A stretch of 64,000 bases of DNA, taken from positions 1,860,001-1,924,000 of the forward strand of contig NZ_CP058559.1 of NCBI RefSeq assembly GCF_014467015.1. Direction: 5' to 3'. This DNA comes from Alkalicella caledoniensis. GTDB taxonomy: Bacteria; Bacillota; Proteinivoracia; Proteinivoracales; Proteinivoracaceae. The translations under genes and the position numbers were made by a program. A model generated the notes under the pieces. It searched no databases, was not told the origin of the DNA, and saw only the letters and a list, made by a program, of their open reading frames with translations. This document shows positions 1 to 8,260 of this stretch, one piece after another (positions within the stretch are counted from its first letter, which is position 1; each line of letters starts with the position of its first letter).

Positions 1-901
1 CGTCGCCACCATACCCAAAAATTATATTATCAAGGGTATCTGCATCTATACTTGAAACTTGAATATCGGTATCCGCAGGAATTACGCTTGTAGGAGCATT
101 GAAAATCCCTCTAATAGCATTGGAGCCACCCGCTCCCACAAGTATTTGTCTTGTAAGTTTCTTTCTTAGAGCAAGACCAACATCCCTTGCAACCCTTGAT
201 TGATAGTCTACGTTAGGTAATTTCATAGCCTCATCACTGATTTCAGCATAAGCAGTTATTTTAGCTTTGTTTATATCTACATAGTTGTACTCTGGATCTG
301 CATCGGTGTAATTCCCTTCTTCGGTGGTGTAGTCACCTTCCCCAGCAGATACTTCAAAACCTTTTTTGTATGCTTCCCCACCTGGAAGTGGTACCGCATT
401 TACCATATCAACTAAAGAAGATACTTCATTATGCCTTGGGTTCAACTCTGGGGACGTGTGTGTGGCTGTAACCAAAGAACCTCCACCAAGTGTAACTGCC
501 CTTAACTCAGGAACTTCATCGATACTGAAATTTACTGCTCTTTTTTCTTTAAGGTCCTTACCCCTTTGTTCAAATTTAGCTAATAAATCATTCTCTCTTT
601 TCTCATCATCGCTAGATTGGCCAGTTCCAACACCATAAGTAGCTAATATTTGGGTTTTCCCTACTGGAGTTTGAGCTCTTTGTTCTCCATCCCCTGTAAT
701 AACTTGGCCTTCACCGCCATCGTCTTCTGGAATAGAATCAATAATACCTCTTAACTCCTCAATTTCAGTGTTGATAGTTGTTAGTTCTTCATTGATACCC
801 CTTAGTTCTGCTACATCTTGGGCCTTCTCGGCTTTTGTACCAAGCTCTTTCTTTCGAGCTTCTTTCTTTGCAAGTAGAGCTAGTAATTTTTTCTTATTCA
901 T
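1..901 (-). CDS. HK97-family phage major capsid protein (C-terminus beyond window)
   Basis: The reading frame starts with ATG at 901 and stays open to the left edge, about 300 residues. Residues 1-60 are charged and predicted to form a coiled coil (runs of K, E and L), like the HK97 delta domain used as an internal scaffold and removed by the prohead protease. The region after about residue 100 has the HK97-fold capsid pattern (EVPELRAVTLG, then a stretch with ISDEAMKLPNVD and RDVGLALRKKLTRQIL). It directly follows the prohead protease gene, the normal head-gene order. The product would polymerise into the icosahedral shell. The stop is outside the window. Confidence 0.9.
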   Translation of the reverse strand, partial: MNKKKLLALLAKKEARKKELGTKAEKAQDVAELRGINEELTTINTEIEELRGIIDSIPEDDGGEGQVITGDGEQRAQTPVGKTQILATYGVGTGQSSDDEKRENDLLAKFEQRGKDLKEKRAVNFSIDEVPELRAVTLGGGSLVTATHTSPELNPRHNEVSSLVDMVNAVPLPGGEAYKKGFEVSAGEGDYTTEEGNYTDADPEYNYVDINKAKITAYAEISDEAMKLPNVDYQSRVARDVGLALRKKLTRQILVGAGGSNAIRGIFNAPTSVIPADTDIQVSSIDADTLDNIIFGYGGD

Positions 902-912
902 TCTTAATCACC

Positions 913-1554
913 TTAACCTTTCAATAATATTTGTGTTTTTATTTTTAATACTTCTAATTCGCTCTTGGAGTTATCCAACTCTGACCTTGCATTCTCCAAT
1001 GCAAGTTTGGCATTATCCAATGCCTCTTTGTCGCGAGCATTTATGTCAGTCCCTGAATAAGCAGGGAAATTGACCGCAGAAACCTCAATTACTTTTGATA
1101 TCTTTTGGATTCTTCTGATAGGCATATCAGAATCTAGATCTTCCCACTTTTCTTCATCAACGTAAAAAATAAAAGACATTCCATCAATGTCTTCTCTTTT
1201 CACTGCACTATATAAGCTTTTAGCTTCAGTGTTGTTATCAACATCTAAATCAGCTTTAATGTAGAGCCCTTTTTCATCAATATTTAAATACATTGTAGAG
1301 TTACCATTATTTCTTCGACTTCTCGCTAGAGGTATCTTTCTAAGGTCGTGATTAGCACTGAAAAGTACATCATCAAAGTTACAGCCGTCAAAGGCCCCTC
1401 TTTCAATAATTTCATAAAACCAGTTCCCAATCTTAGTTTTTTGGTCAAATACGGCTGCGTGCCCCTTAATATAAGAACCATCATCTACAGCCCTTATATC
1501 TTGAATACCAAAACTACGTTTAACGGGTTCCGCTTTATTCGGTTTATTCTTCAT
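913..1554 (-). CDS. HK97-family prohead protease
   Basis: This 213-residue serine protease (S78/U35 family) matures the capsid by cutting off the scaffolding delta domain. The family catalytic pair is visible as His69 in the SANHD motif and Ser127 in the DGMSF motif. The last 40 residues are a K/E/L/N-rich coiled-coil tail, likely a self-cleaved targeting segment. Its start overlaps the end of the portal gene by 11 bases, implying translational coupling. The length fits the family. Confidence 0.93.
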   Translation of the reverse strand: MKNKPNKAEPVKRSFGIQDIRAVDDGSYIKGHAAVFDQKTKIGNWFYEIIERGAFDGCNFDDVLFSANHDLRKIPLARSRRNNGNSTMYLNIDEKGLYIKADLDVDNNTEAKSLYSAVKREDIDGMSFIFYVDEEKWEDLDSDMPIRRIQKISKVIEVSAVNFPAYSGTDINARDKEALDNAKLALENARSELDNSKSELEVLKIKTQILLKG

Positions 1555-2806
1555 TGTTTTTTCCTCCTTTACCTGTTGTTGATTTCATGTTATTCATCTG
1601 ATATGCATTCACTAAATTGACATCTATATAATTAAGCGACATCGTTCGTCGGTTTCCACTACCATCTTTAAGGGGTGGATAGCCTAGTATTGCAAGTTTC
1701 TCATCATCAGTTAATAAGCCCTGTTCTCCCACAGTCTGTAATAAATCAAGCTTTGTCTTTGCACTTAAATACATCATTTTCTTTTGGTAAAATACTATTT
1801 CATTTCCAACATCAAGTTCCCTTGAGGTGAAAAGACATTTGGAGAAAGCTTGTCCCAAGCTAATTAAAATAGGTTCAAGGGTCCTTTCGTAAAATGCTTG
1901 ATATTGTTCATCAGTAAAATCCCCAGTAAGGATTGGCACTGACACTCCATACCAGTTCAATACTTTACTTTCTAAAAAACTCATTGTATCCTTGTCTATT
2001 ATTTTGGGATCTACTTTAATTGGCGTTATTTCACCCTTTAGATCACTGGCTAGAATCCCACTTTCCCCTGTCCTGAGTTGTTCTTCAAACTTCTCTCTTT
2101 CAGCTTTAAGCCCTTGTGTATCTGTCATTGTATTTATTTTTGCTACTAACCTTACTGCCATGCTAGTTTTTATTCCTTTATCTAAGCCCTGTAAGACTGT
2201 ATCGTTCGTCTTTAACACTTGTAGTAAAGCTGAGTTATCGGGCTGACCATTCATCCCTCCACCCATAATTTCATTGATTGAGAACTTCTTTCGCAAATGA
2301 ATTAGGTCAGAATACCTTAACGTAAAATCTGTACCGTTGGAAAAAGTCAATTTTACAAATAAAGTTCCAGATGAATCCTGAAGGAAATCTACCTGTGTAG
2401 GTGCCAAGGGATAAAACCCAGTATATTCTTTTGTTTGGCGCCCGTTTTTCGTGATAATTTCATACATCGGATATATAAAACAATTATAGTTTAAATAAAG
2501 TTGCCATATCACTTTCTCAAGGAAATCCCTTGTTGTCATAATTTCGTTAGGGGAAAATTTGAAAAGTCTATTTATGCTTGTTTTCGGTATACTTTGCAGT
2601 CCATTATTATCAGTCCTTATGTGTTTTGGTTGTAACTTGCTTATCTCAGTTGCAATTATATCTATACATATCTGAACAACGTCGGAAGCATAAATATCTT
2701 GACCAAACTGCCTAAATACTGGAATATAACCGTTAAAAAATTTGGCATAAGTATATTGAGTCATCTTGTCTTTTATTTTACCTCGTATTGCATCCCAAAT
2801 CGCCAC
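1544..2806 (-). CDS. HK97-family phage portal protein
   Basis: The 420-residue protein matches the HK97 portal family: an N-terminal segment (YIPVFRQFGQDIYASDVVQI), a central QVDFLQDSSGTLFVKLTF region and the C-terminal YGVSVPILTGDFTDEQYQAFYERTLEPIL stem region typical of portals (given here in short pieces of one stretch). Twelve copies form the ring through which DNA is packaged and ejected. It lies 13 bases after the large terminase gene and overlaps the protease gene, as in HK97-like head modules. The C-terminus is N/M/K-rich and probably disordered. Confidence 0.92.
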   Translation of the reverse strand: MAIWDAIRGKIKDKMTQYTYAKFFNGYIPVFRQFGQDIYASDVVQICIDIIATEISKLQPKHIRTDNNGLQSIPKTSINRLFKFSPNEIMTTRDFLEKVIWQLYLNYNCFIYPMYEIITKNGRQTKEYTGFYPLAPTQVDFLQDSSGTLFVKLTFSNGTDFTLRYSDLIHLRKKFSINEIMGGGMNGQPDNSALLQVLKTNDTVLQGLDKGIKTSMAVRLVAKINTMTDTQGLKAEREKFEEQLRTGESGILASDLKGEITPIKVDPKIIDKDTMSFLESKVLNWYGVSVPILTGDFTDEQYQAFYERTLEPILISLGQAFSKCLFTSRELDVGNEIVFYQKKMMYLSAKTKLDLLQTVGEQGLLTDDEKLAILGYPPLKDGSGNRRTMSLNYIDVNLVNAYQMNNMKSTTGKGGKNNEE

Positions 2807-2819
2807 TTTCTCACCACCT

Positions 2820-4550
2820 TTACTGCATTCTCTTAACTAACTCTAAAAACTCTGTTTTAAAATCTATATAAATCCTGTAACAGATCATCATGGTAACAGC
2901 ACCATCGATTTTATTGTCATCTTTACCTTGCACTTTGATAGGCATCATTTCTTCTTTTGAATTAACACTCATCCCTGTATTCTCTAGACACGACCTGTCA
3001 ATTGGATGGTCATTATAAACCACTTTATCGCTTTTTAGATCTGCCTCAAGAAGTCTCATTGGTTCTGACATGCTACCCCATATCTGTTCAACTTTTTTTG
3101 TATCGAACCCGAAGTCTTCCATCTCCCTAATCCAATAAGTCGCAGACCATTTATCGTAACCTGTCTTATAAAATCTAATTCCGTATTGTTTAAAAAGGTT
3201 ATAAAACCATTGAGTCACTAACCTGAAATCATTTTCGTTGCCATCTGAGACTGTTATGTATCCTTGCCTTATCCATTCTTTATATTTTGCTAGTTCATCC
3301 TTAGTTAGCGTGGAAAGTTTTGATTCAGGTATAAAATACTGCTGGATAAAATACTTTTTATCGCTATTTGGTTTCATGAGCATGGCTCTCGCACTACATA
3401 AGTCACCAGTCCTGGATAAGTCTACCCCGCCTATTGCAAAACCATTTCTAAATACTTCAATATCAAATGTTTCTTTATTCTCTATATCCTCAGGCATTAG
3501 CCAAGCTGATGAATTATTTTGTTTTTCGTTAAAGTCTTTTGATAAAACAAAAACCCTAGTAGCTTTACTTGTTTTGGCTTCTTCAACCATTAAACGGAGG
3601 AAGGACCATTTTTTTATTGTCCCTAGCCCAGGATTACTCTTTACCCATGATTTTTCATTTTGCCATATTTCCTGCTCATTATCTTGGGTATATAGCCAGA
3701 TTCTCCATCTTCGGCGTTCCATTTCGCCATTTAGCACTTCTCTAGCGTCTTTTAATCTAGAGTCAAGATACCCGTCATTTACTACTCCTTCTGTTGTTAA
3801 CTCAAAATAAAGCGGTTCATCTTGTGTTGATAGAGCCTGACGTATTGGCATGACTGATGTATTGTCTTTCATTTCGTGCACTTCATCTACTGCGCCAACT
3901 GCTATATTTCTACCTTCCTTTGCTCCTGTTTTGGCAGATATTTTTCTTATATTACCTTTATTTTTATAGGAGAACTTACCCTTCTTTTTTACATTCTTGG
4001 GATTGCCGAAGTATATACCCTTAACATTTTTTCTAGTAACTTTTTCAAGGGCTGGGCTTTCTTCTCTCATTGCATTTATAGCTTGGAACATTAAGTCAGC
4101 TTGTTCATAGTCGTTACTACTGCAAAGGATTTTTATCCCTAATGGCCCACAAAAAAACTCAGCTAGACATATAGCTGAGACTAAGGGAGTTTTACCATTT
4201 TTCCTTGCAACTAGAAATAACACATCTTGAACTAATCTAACATATCTTCCAATTTCCGCATCATAAATCTTAAATATATATATTGATTCAATAAATGCCT
4301 TTTGGAATAGCTCCAACATGAAGGGCTTACCAGCAAAAGGTGCTTCGAAGTGTTTACATCTAGTTTCTATGAACATAATCCTTTTGTGAGCTTCTTCAAA
4401 TTCAATTTTAAGTGAAGGATCACTAAAGTCCTCAAGAATCCTATCAAACTCAAGCATTAGTTCATGGCCAACCTCAATCTCGCCTAATTTGCATTTGCTG
4501 ATGTATTCTAAAAGCCATGAATGAGTGCCGTTAAAGTTAGTGTTAATCAT
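2820..4550 (-). CDS. phage terminase large subunit
   Basis: The 576-residue packaging motor has an ATPase half and a nuclease half. A deviant Walker A (VARKNGKT) is at about residues 114-121 and a Walker B (AVGAVDEVHEM) at about 217-227. The C-terminal RNase H-like nuclease begins at GGVDLSRTGD (about residue 375), which carries its first metal-binding Asp. The protein cuts concatemeric DNA and pumps it through the portal. It is preceded by a small-terminase-like gene after only 8 bases and followed by the portal, so it sits in the standard packaging block. Confidence 0.94.
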   Translation of the reverse strand: MINTNFNGTHSWLLEYISKCKLGEIEVGHELMLEFDRILEDFSDPSLKIEFEEAHKRIMFIETRCKHFEAPFAGKPFMLELFQKAFIESIYIFKIYDAEIGRYVRLVQDVLFLVARKNGKTPLVSAICLAEFFCGPLGIKILCSSNDYEQADLMFQAINAMREESPALEKVTRKNVKGIYFGNPKNVKKKGKFSYKNKGNIRKISAKTGAKEGRNIAVGAVDEVHEMKDNTSVMPIRQALSTQDEPLYFELTTEGVVNDGYLDSRLKDAREVLNGEMERRRWRIWLYTQDNEQEIWQNEKSWVKSNPGLGTIKKWSFLRLMVEEAKTSKATRVFVLSKDFNEKQNNSSAWLMPEDIENKETFDIEVFRNGFAIGGVDLSRTGDLCSARAMLMKPNSDKKYFIQQYFIPESKLSTLTKDELAKYKEWIRQGYITVSDGNENDFRLVTQWFYNLFKQYGIRFYKTGYDKWSATYWIREMEDFGFDTKKVEQIWGSMSEPMRLLEADLKSDKVVYNDHPIDRSCLENTGMSVNSKEEMMPIKVQGKDDNKIDGAVTMMICYRIYIDFKTEFLELVKRMQ

Positions 4551-4558
4551 AGAATCAC

Positions 4559-4885
4559 CTATTCAAATTCTTCTAGTTCATCATCATCTTCGATAATACT
4601 TTTGCTTAGAACACCGTTCAGGGTCTTTATAACCACTGCATAAGTGTTCATGTTTTTTAAGTACTGCTTTGAGGTTTCAATTGGTTTTTGTAACTCAGGA
4701 TGCTCTGGGTGTACTTTTACCATCCCTGTTGCTGCAATGGTTTTCTTTAAGTTGTAGTTTTGTGCTTTTAAAAAAGCTGCATCTTCAATCAGCCCCTCGA
4801 CCAACTGTGCCTTAGATGGGTCAACATCTTTAAATATGTCTTGCAATTTCTTTAATTCTTTTTCATATACTTGCAACTTTGACAC
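4559..4885 (-). CDS. probable terminase small subunit (P27-like), candidate
   Basis: This 108-residue protein starts at GTG, with GGAGG 11 bases upstream. It is mostly alpha-helical (VEGLIEDAAFLKAQNYNLKKTI, with the central TGMVKVHPEHPELQKPIE segment and a following KQYLKNMNTYAVVIKTLN helix, described here in parts) and ends in an acidic DDDELEEFE tail. Position right before the large subunit, and the overall pattern, suggest the DNA-recognition small terminase of the P27-like group. A second terminase_2-like protein is encoded at 5677-6531, so which one recognises the packaging site is uncertain. Confidence 0.6.
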   Translation of the reverse strand: MSKLQVYEKELKKLQDIFKDVDPSKAQLVEGLIEDAAFLKAQNYNLKKTIAATGMVKVHPEHPELQKPIETSKQYLKNMNTYAVVIKTLNGVLSKSIIEDDDELEEFE

Positions 4886-4988
4886 TTTTCAAAATGCCTC
4901 CTTCCAATTTCAAAATTTTAGGTATGCATTTATATTGCCTCTTTAGGCTCGGTTTCCATATGGGCTCCCTCTGTATTCAACCGGGGGG
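4886..4988 (-). other. candidate cos/packaging region between HNH gene and terminase genes
   Basis: The 103 bases between the HNH-kinase gene and the small terminase candidate carry no ORF. In HK97-like cos phages the HNH gene lies on one side of cos and the terminase genes on the other, and that geometry is reproduced here. A G-run (CCGGGGGGCT at 4980-4989) is the only striking sequence. No cohesive-end site can be proven by eye, so this is inference from gene order. Confidence 0.3.
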
Positions 4989-5675
4989 CTATGGAAGATA
5001 AGTTTCAAACCATTTTTCTATATATTTAATCCACTCATCGGCTCTATGTTGCCTATCCTCGTCTACTTTTAGCCTACTAATACATTCTTCCTTACTCACA
5101 TCACAAAAGATTAACTCTGCTCCTAAATCATTAGCAAGCCTCTCCCTTTTATGTCTATCAGCGTAACCGCCTATAATCCATGCGTTGTGCCATTTTCCAT
5201 GCCTAGTCTTTGTATTGTCTATGAGTAGGTTATGTATGCCTCTAACATTATTTAATAAGCTGTCAGGCTTATCATAATAAGGTAACATGGTTACAGCAGC
5301 GTACAACCTATCCATATCTACTACAATATCTCCACGGTTTACATTCCTTTCTACAAGACGTGATTTACCTGAAAGAGGTGGACCATAAACAATATAGACT
5401 TTCTTTTCTTTATTTTGATAACCAAACCTTTTATGGATCTTATTATGACAATCATGGTGTACTACCAATACATTATTAGGATTCAATGCGATAGCAGCAT
5501 CATTAACATTTTCAGGTGTTAACTCAATTATATGATGCAAGGTTAATTGTCTAGCATTGGCTACCCTTTCTCCACAATGCTCACACTTTAGTCCTCTTTC
5601 ACTAATTATTACTAACCTAAACTTCTGCCACTCATCAGAAGCATAAAACCTTTGCAGTATTTCATATTTAGCCAT
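4989..5675 (-). CDS. HNH endonuclease fused to P-loop kinase-like domain
   Basis: This 228-residue protein has two parts. Residues 1-85 are an HNH nuclease with zinc ligands (C31-x2-C34 and C76) and the catalytic segment LTLHHIIEL plus HHDCHNKIHKRF. Residues 92-228 form a P-loop NTPase with Walker A GPPLSGKS at 98-105, a GDIVVDMDRLY segment and a C-terminal CDVSKEECISRL stretch resembling AAA_33/polynucleotide-kinase-like small kinases. HNH proteins beside terminases assist packaging in HK97-like phages. The kinase half might process or phosphorylate DNA or RNA ends, but that is inference. The ATG overlaps nothing; the upstream gene ends 1 base before it. Confidence 0.8.
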   Translation of the reverse strand: MAKYEILQRFYASDEWQKFRLVIISERGLKCEHCGERVANARQLTLHHIIELTPENVNDAAIALNPNNVLVVHHDCHNKIHKRFGYQNKEKKVYIVYGPPLSGKSRLVERNVNRGDIVVDMDRLYAAVTMLPYYDKPDSLLNNVRGIHNLLIDNTKTRHGKWHNAWIIGGYADRHKRERLANDLGAELIFCDVSKEECISRLKVDEDRQHRADEWIKYIEKWFETYLP

Positions 5676-5676
5676 A

Positions 5677-6531
5677 TTACCACACCTTTGATTTATCCAT
5701 TTCTTTTGTATGTTCTAGTCTTTCTTTTTCTAGTTCTATCTTTTGCTGCGCCATCTTGTTTCTCTCTTCTTCTATCTGCCTTTTAAAGTTATCAGGCAAT
5801 AGGTCAAAGTATTGCGCTAGCTTTTCAAGAGCCTTCATTTTGTCATGTAGTTTAATGGCTATACCGTTACGTCCCTGTTTTATTTCACTTATTAAAGAAC
5901 CATCCACTTCATCACTATTTTTAACAGTTATATAACTTTCAGATTTTGTTAATGGTTTTCCATCTGGTCCATAACAGATATACCCATTACCGTCTAGCTG
6001 AAATAAATCTATGCTACCAAAGTCAACATAGTTGTCTATGTTCGCAAAGGCTATTTTTATATATTGGTTTAGTACATCCATGGCATCTATAAATATTTCT
6101 TGATGTAGCGTTCCTTTTAGTCTACGAATTTCAGCTGCAACCTTAGGATTTCTTAACAGTCTACTTCCTTCTACATGAGCACTTCCTTTTGAATAACCTG
6201 CTTTTGTAGCTGCATTAGTAGCGTTGAAGTCTTTAATATAATAAAGGCAGAATAACCTTTGCATCTCGGTTAATTCTGCCTCTTCTAATTCTTTAAGTAT
6301 TACTTTTTCTTTTTCCCTATGTTTCTTTTTGGTAACGTTACTTTTAGTTTCTTGTTTTGGTAACGTATCAGCAGCTGCATTATCTTCCCATTTATCTTGG
6401 CTTTTCCACTTTCTCACTTGGGAATCCTTTATGCCTAATTCTGCAGCAATATCCTTAAGCTGCCTTTCGCCGTTACTTTTCTTCCAAAGCTGGAAGGCCT
6501 TATCCCTATTAGGACTTCTGTTCCTTGGCAT
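5677..6531 (-). CDS. terminase small subunit, terminase_2 type with N-terminal HTH
   Basis: The start is taken as ATG 6531 (MPRNRSPNRDK), preceded by AGAGGTGG, rather than an upstream codon. This gives 284 residues. Residues 1-50 hold a PBSX/YqaS-type helix-turn-helix (KDIAAELGIKDSQVRKWKSQ). A conserved terminase_2 domain follows (LTEMQRLFCLYYIKDFNATN then AATKAGYSKGSAHVEGSRLL). The tail after residue 240 is a charged coiled coil. The family binds the packaging site and recruits the large subunit. Finding it two genes upstream of another small-terminase-like gene is unusual. Confidence 0.82.
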   Translation of the reverse strand: MPRNRSPNRDKAFQLWKKSNGERQLKDIAAELGIKDSQVRKWKSQDKWEDNAAADTLPKQETKSNVTKKKHREKEKVILKELEEAELTEMQRLFCLYYIKDFNATNAATKAGYSKGSAHVEGSRLLRNPKVAAEIRRLKGTLHQEIFIDAMDVLNQYIKIAFANIDNYVDFGSIDLFQLDGNGYICYGPDGKPLTKSESYITVKNSDEVDGSLISEIKQGRNGIAIKLHDKMKALEKLAQYFDLLPDNFKRQIEEERNKMAQQKIELEKERLEHTKEMDKSKVW

Positions 6532-6580
6532 ACACCACCACCTCTTTAATGTAAAATAAAAGGACACTCATACGAGTGCC

Positions 6581-7288
6581 TTACGGTGTTACATCTTTAT
6601 CCCAACCCATTCCAAGTTCGAAAGTATAGGTATCTTTATATTCTTCTCCAAGGTAGAGATTTATTAAAACTTTAAGCCCTTCTTTGTCTACAACATCCAT
6701 TATTGCATCAACAATACTGATTCGAGTATAAACAATTTCTCCTACTGTTATTTCTTGTAAGGAATCTATTACAAAATTTATTTCAACTTTCCCCACATTT
6801 GAGTAACTCTCAATGTTTAGTGTTTCAATTTTACTATCACTATTATTAATTAAATCCAAATTTTCCTGTATTTCTCTTCTTGCCTCAGTTTCTTCTTGTC
6901 TAGTAGCTTCTAAGTTGTTTTTTCGGTCTTCTTCTTCTTTTATTTCCTCTTCTGTTAATTCTCCTTTTAATTTGCGAAGTGTATAATCAAAATTATTGCT
7001 AAAAACTTCTTTATCAGCCTCTTCATTTGTTGAACCTAGACTTGCCATTTCTCCAATAAATAGTCTCCTGAGATCATCTTCAAACTTCTCTAATTCATCT
7101 GCTGTCATGTATAGATGTAAAGTAGATGCCCTGCTTTGCTGTGCTTGATCTAAATCTTCATAGTTCTTTTGAAGTATTATCATATCATCTTTGGTTAATT
7201 CACTATTGCTGTCTACTTTATAGTAATTATCACCACAACCAGCTAATATGAATGCTATTGTTAATAATACAAGTATTTTCTTATACAT
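6581..7288 (-). CDS. phage-encoded lipoprotein, unknown function
   Basis: The 235-residue product begins with a lipoprotein signal peptide (MYKKILVLLTIAFILAGCGD; lipobox LAGC, Cys18), so it should be secreted and lipid-anchored on the outer face of the membrane. Residues about 100-150 are highly charged (E/K/R-rich helix). The start has a strong GGGAGGGG Shine-Dalgarno. It is the first gene after the late promoter and leader terminator, ahead of the terminases. Prophage lipoproteins at such positions often block superinfecting phage; this is inference, no family is recognised. Confidence 0.75.
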   Translation of the reverse strand: MYKKILVLLTIAFILAGCGDNYYKVDSNSELTKDDMIILQKNYEDLDQAQQSRASTLHLYMTADELEKFEDDLRRLFIGEMASLGSTNEEADKEVFSNNFDYTLRKLKGELTEEEIKEEEDRKNNLEATRQEETEARREIQENLDLINNSDSKIETLNIESYSNVGKVEINFVIDSLQEITVGEIVYTRISIVDAIMDVVDKEGLKVLINLYLGEEYKDTYTFELGMGWDKDVTP

Positions 7289-7357
7289 ACTAATCCCCTC
7301 CCATGTGATTTATACATACGTATTCCACATCGAGATGATTAATTCCTTCAATATTGA

Positions 7358-7395
7358 AAAATACCAGCTCAGAGTTTTCCTGTAACTGGTATTTT
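7358..7395 (-). terminator. leader terminator downstream of the late promoter (tR'-like)
   Basis: An 11-bp inverted repeat AAAAATACCAG / CTGGTATTTTT with an 18-base loop lies in the transcript leader, between the promoter at 7419-7447 and the lipoprotein start at 7288. The right arm supplies a run of five T, giving an intrinsic-terminator layout on the minus strand (it is nearly symmetric). Because it is downstream of the promoter rather than upstream, transcription of the late genes would need read-through. Confidence 0.65.
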
Positions 7396-7418
7396 TAACT
7401 ATAAATTTAATTGTACAA

Positions 7419-7447
7419 AGTATATCATATCAAAAAGGGATTGACAA
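7419..7447 (-). promoter_or_regulatory. strong sigma-A type late promoter
   Basis: On the minus strand TTGTCA (7447-7442) and TATACT (7424-7419) are separated by exactly 17 bases. The start point should be near 7412, giving a leader of about 120 bases to the lipoprotein ATG. It sits directly behind the stop codon of the ArpU-like regulator gene. Confidence 0.75.
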
Positions 7448-7474
7448 GGGCATGAAAAGGACACGAAAAGGACA
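7442..7474 (-). repeat. three tandem 11-bp direct repeats, candidate activator sites
   Basis: Read on the plus strand the units are TGACAAGGGCA (7442-7452), TGAAAAGGACA (7453-7463) and CGAAAAGGACA (7464-7474), adjacent with no spacer. The 11-bp period places them on one face of the helix. The first unit contains the -35 hexamer of the late promoter. They lie between the ArpU-like gene and its presumed target promoter, so they are the obvious binding sites for that protein. Confidence 0.6.
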
Positions 7475-7477
7475 TTT

Positions 7478-8023
7478 TTAATTATGAAACAATTGGCCAA
7501 TGACCTCATCACTAAACAATCTAATCTGTAATTTGTTTATAAGCCTATTTTTATTCCTTGCTATAGTCCTTACATCTACTTGATAGTACTCAGCTATATC
7601 CTCCCCATTCATACCTTCAAAGTATTTTAAACGAATTATATCAAAGTATGTATCCTTTTTTAGAGAATCTAAGGCTGCATCTATGATACTTATAAATCTT
7701 CTAGTATCTTGAATGCTATTATCTATGGCACTTATCTTCTCTTCTACCTTATCTGATTCAGACTTCACTTCATTTGAACCACTGGAAGAGAAGGAAGTAA
7801 TGCTTGGTGACCTTTTAGGTAATCCCACCAACTCTATTTCTTTTATCTGTTCTAACTTATCCTCTATAGCTGCCTTGAAATTCTTGTAGTTGTACAGTAG
7901 AGTTTCAGTTTTTTGAAAAGGAGTTTGTCTCTTATCTTTGAGTAATCCCTGCTTTTTTAGTTCTGAAACTACTTCTTTCGCAGTGACCATTGCTGTCTTT
8001 TCAATAATAGCTTCATTCTTCAT
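7478..8023 (-). CDS. ArpU/RinA-like phage late-gene transcriptional regulator
   Basis: Start ATG 8023 (MKNEAIIEK) is chosen because GGGAG precedes it and it follows the upstream stop by one base (TAGC-ATG); this gives 181 residues. The C-terminal third is a sigma-region-4-like helix-turn-helix (IRLKYFEGMNGEDIAEYYQV followed by DVRTIARNKNRLI). The middle is serine-rich and then helical. Proteins of this ArpU-type family sit just before the terminase genes in many Gram-positive phages and switch on late transcription. The promoter and tandem repeats immediately downstream are the likely target. Confidence 0.75.
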   Translation of the reverse strand: MKNEAIIEKTAMVTAKEVVSELKKQGLLKDKRQTPFQKTETLLYNYKNFKAAIEDKLEQIKEIELVGLPKRSPSITSFSSSGSNEVKSESDKVEEKISAIDNSIQDTRRFISIIDAALDSLKKDTYFDIIRLKYFEGMNGEDIAEYYQVDVRTIARNKNRLINKLQIRLFSDEVIGQLFHN

Positions 8024-8024
8024 G

Positions 8025-8249
8025 CTATCTGAACTCCCTTCCAGTCTTTTTATGCCTGATCTGCACTCTCCCAATAAGTTCAAACCCTGCAAGAGCTATA
8101 ATGTGCTTAACTATTCTTACTAGCTCATTCGACTTTTTCTCGACTGCAGCTTCTTCTTTTACCATAGGCTCTAGTGCATCACGTGCTGTTAAGTCAACAT
8201 AACCACTATTATTATATTTCAAGTTGTTTTTATCTCCCACATCTATCAC
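8025..8249 (-). CDS. small phage protein, unknown function
   Basis: A 74-residue protein (MIDVGDKNNLKYNNSGYVDL) rich in charged residues, ending HKKTGREFR. A GGGAG Shine-Dalgarno precedes the ATG and its stop lies one base before the regulator start, so both are probably translated together. Its short format (a leading NSGYxDLTA segment) is common among clostridial phage proteins of unknown role. I do not recognise a domain. Confidence 0.65.
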   Translation of the reverse strand: MIDVGDKNNLKYNNSGYVDLTARDALEPMVKEEAAVEKKSNELVRIVKHIIALAGFELIGRVQIRHKKTGREFR

Positions 8250-8260
8250 TCTCCCATTAG

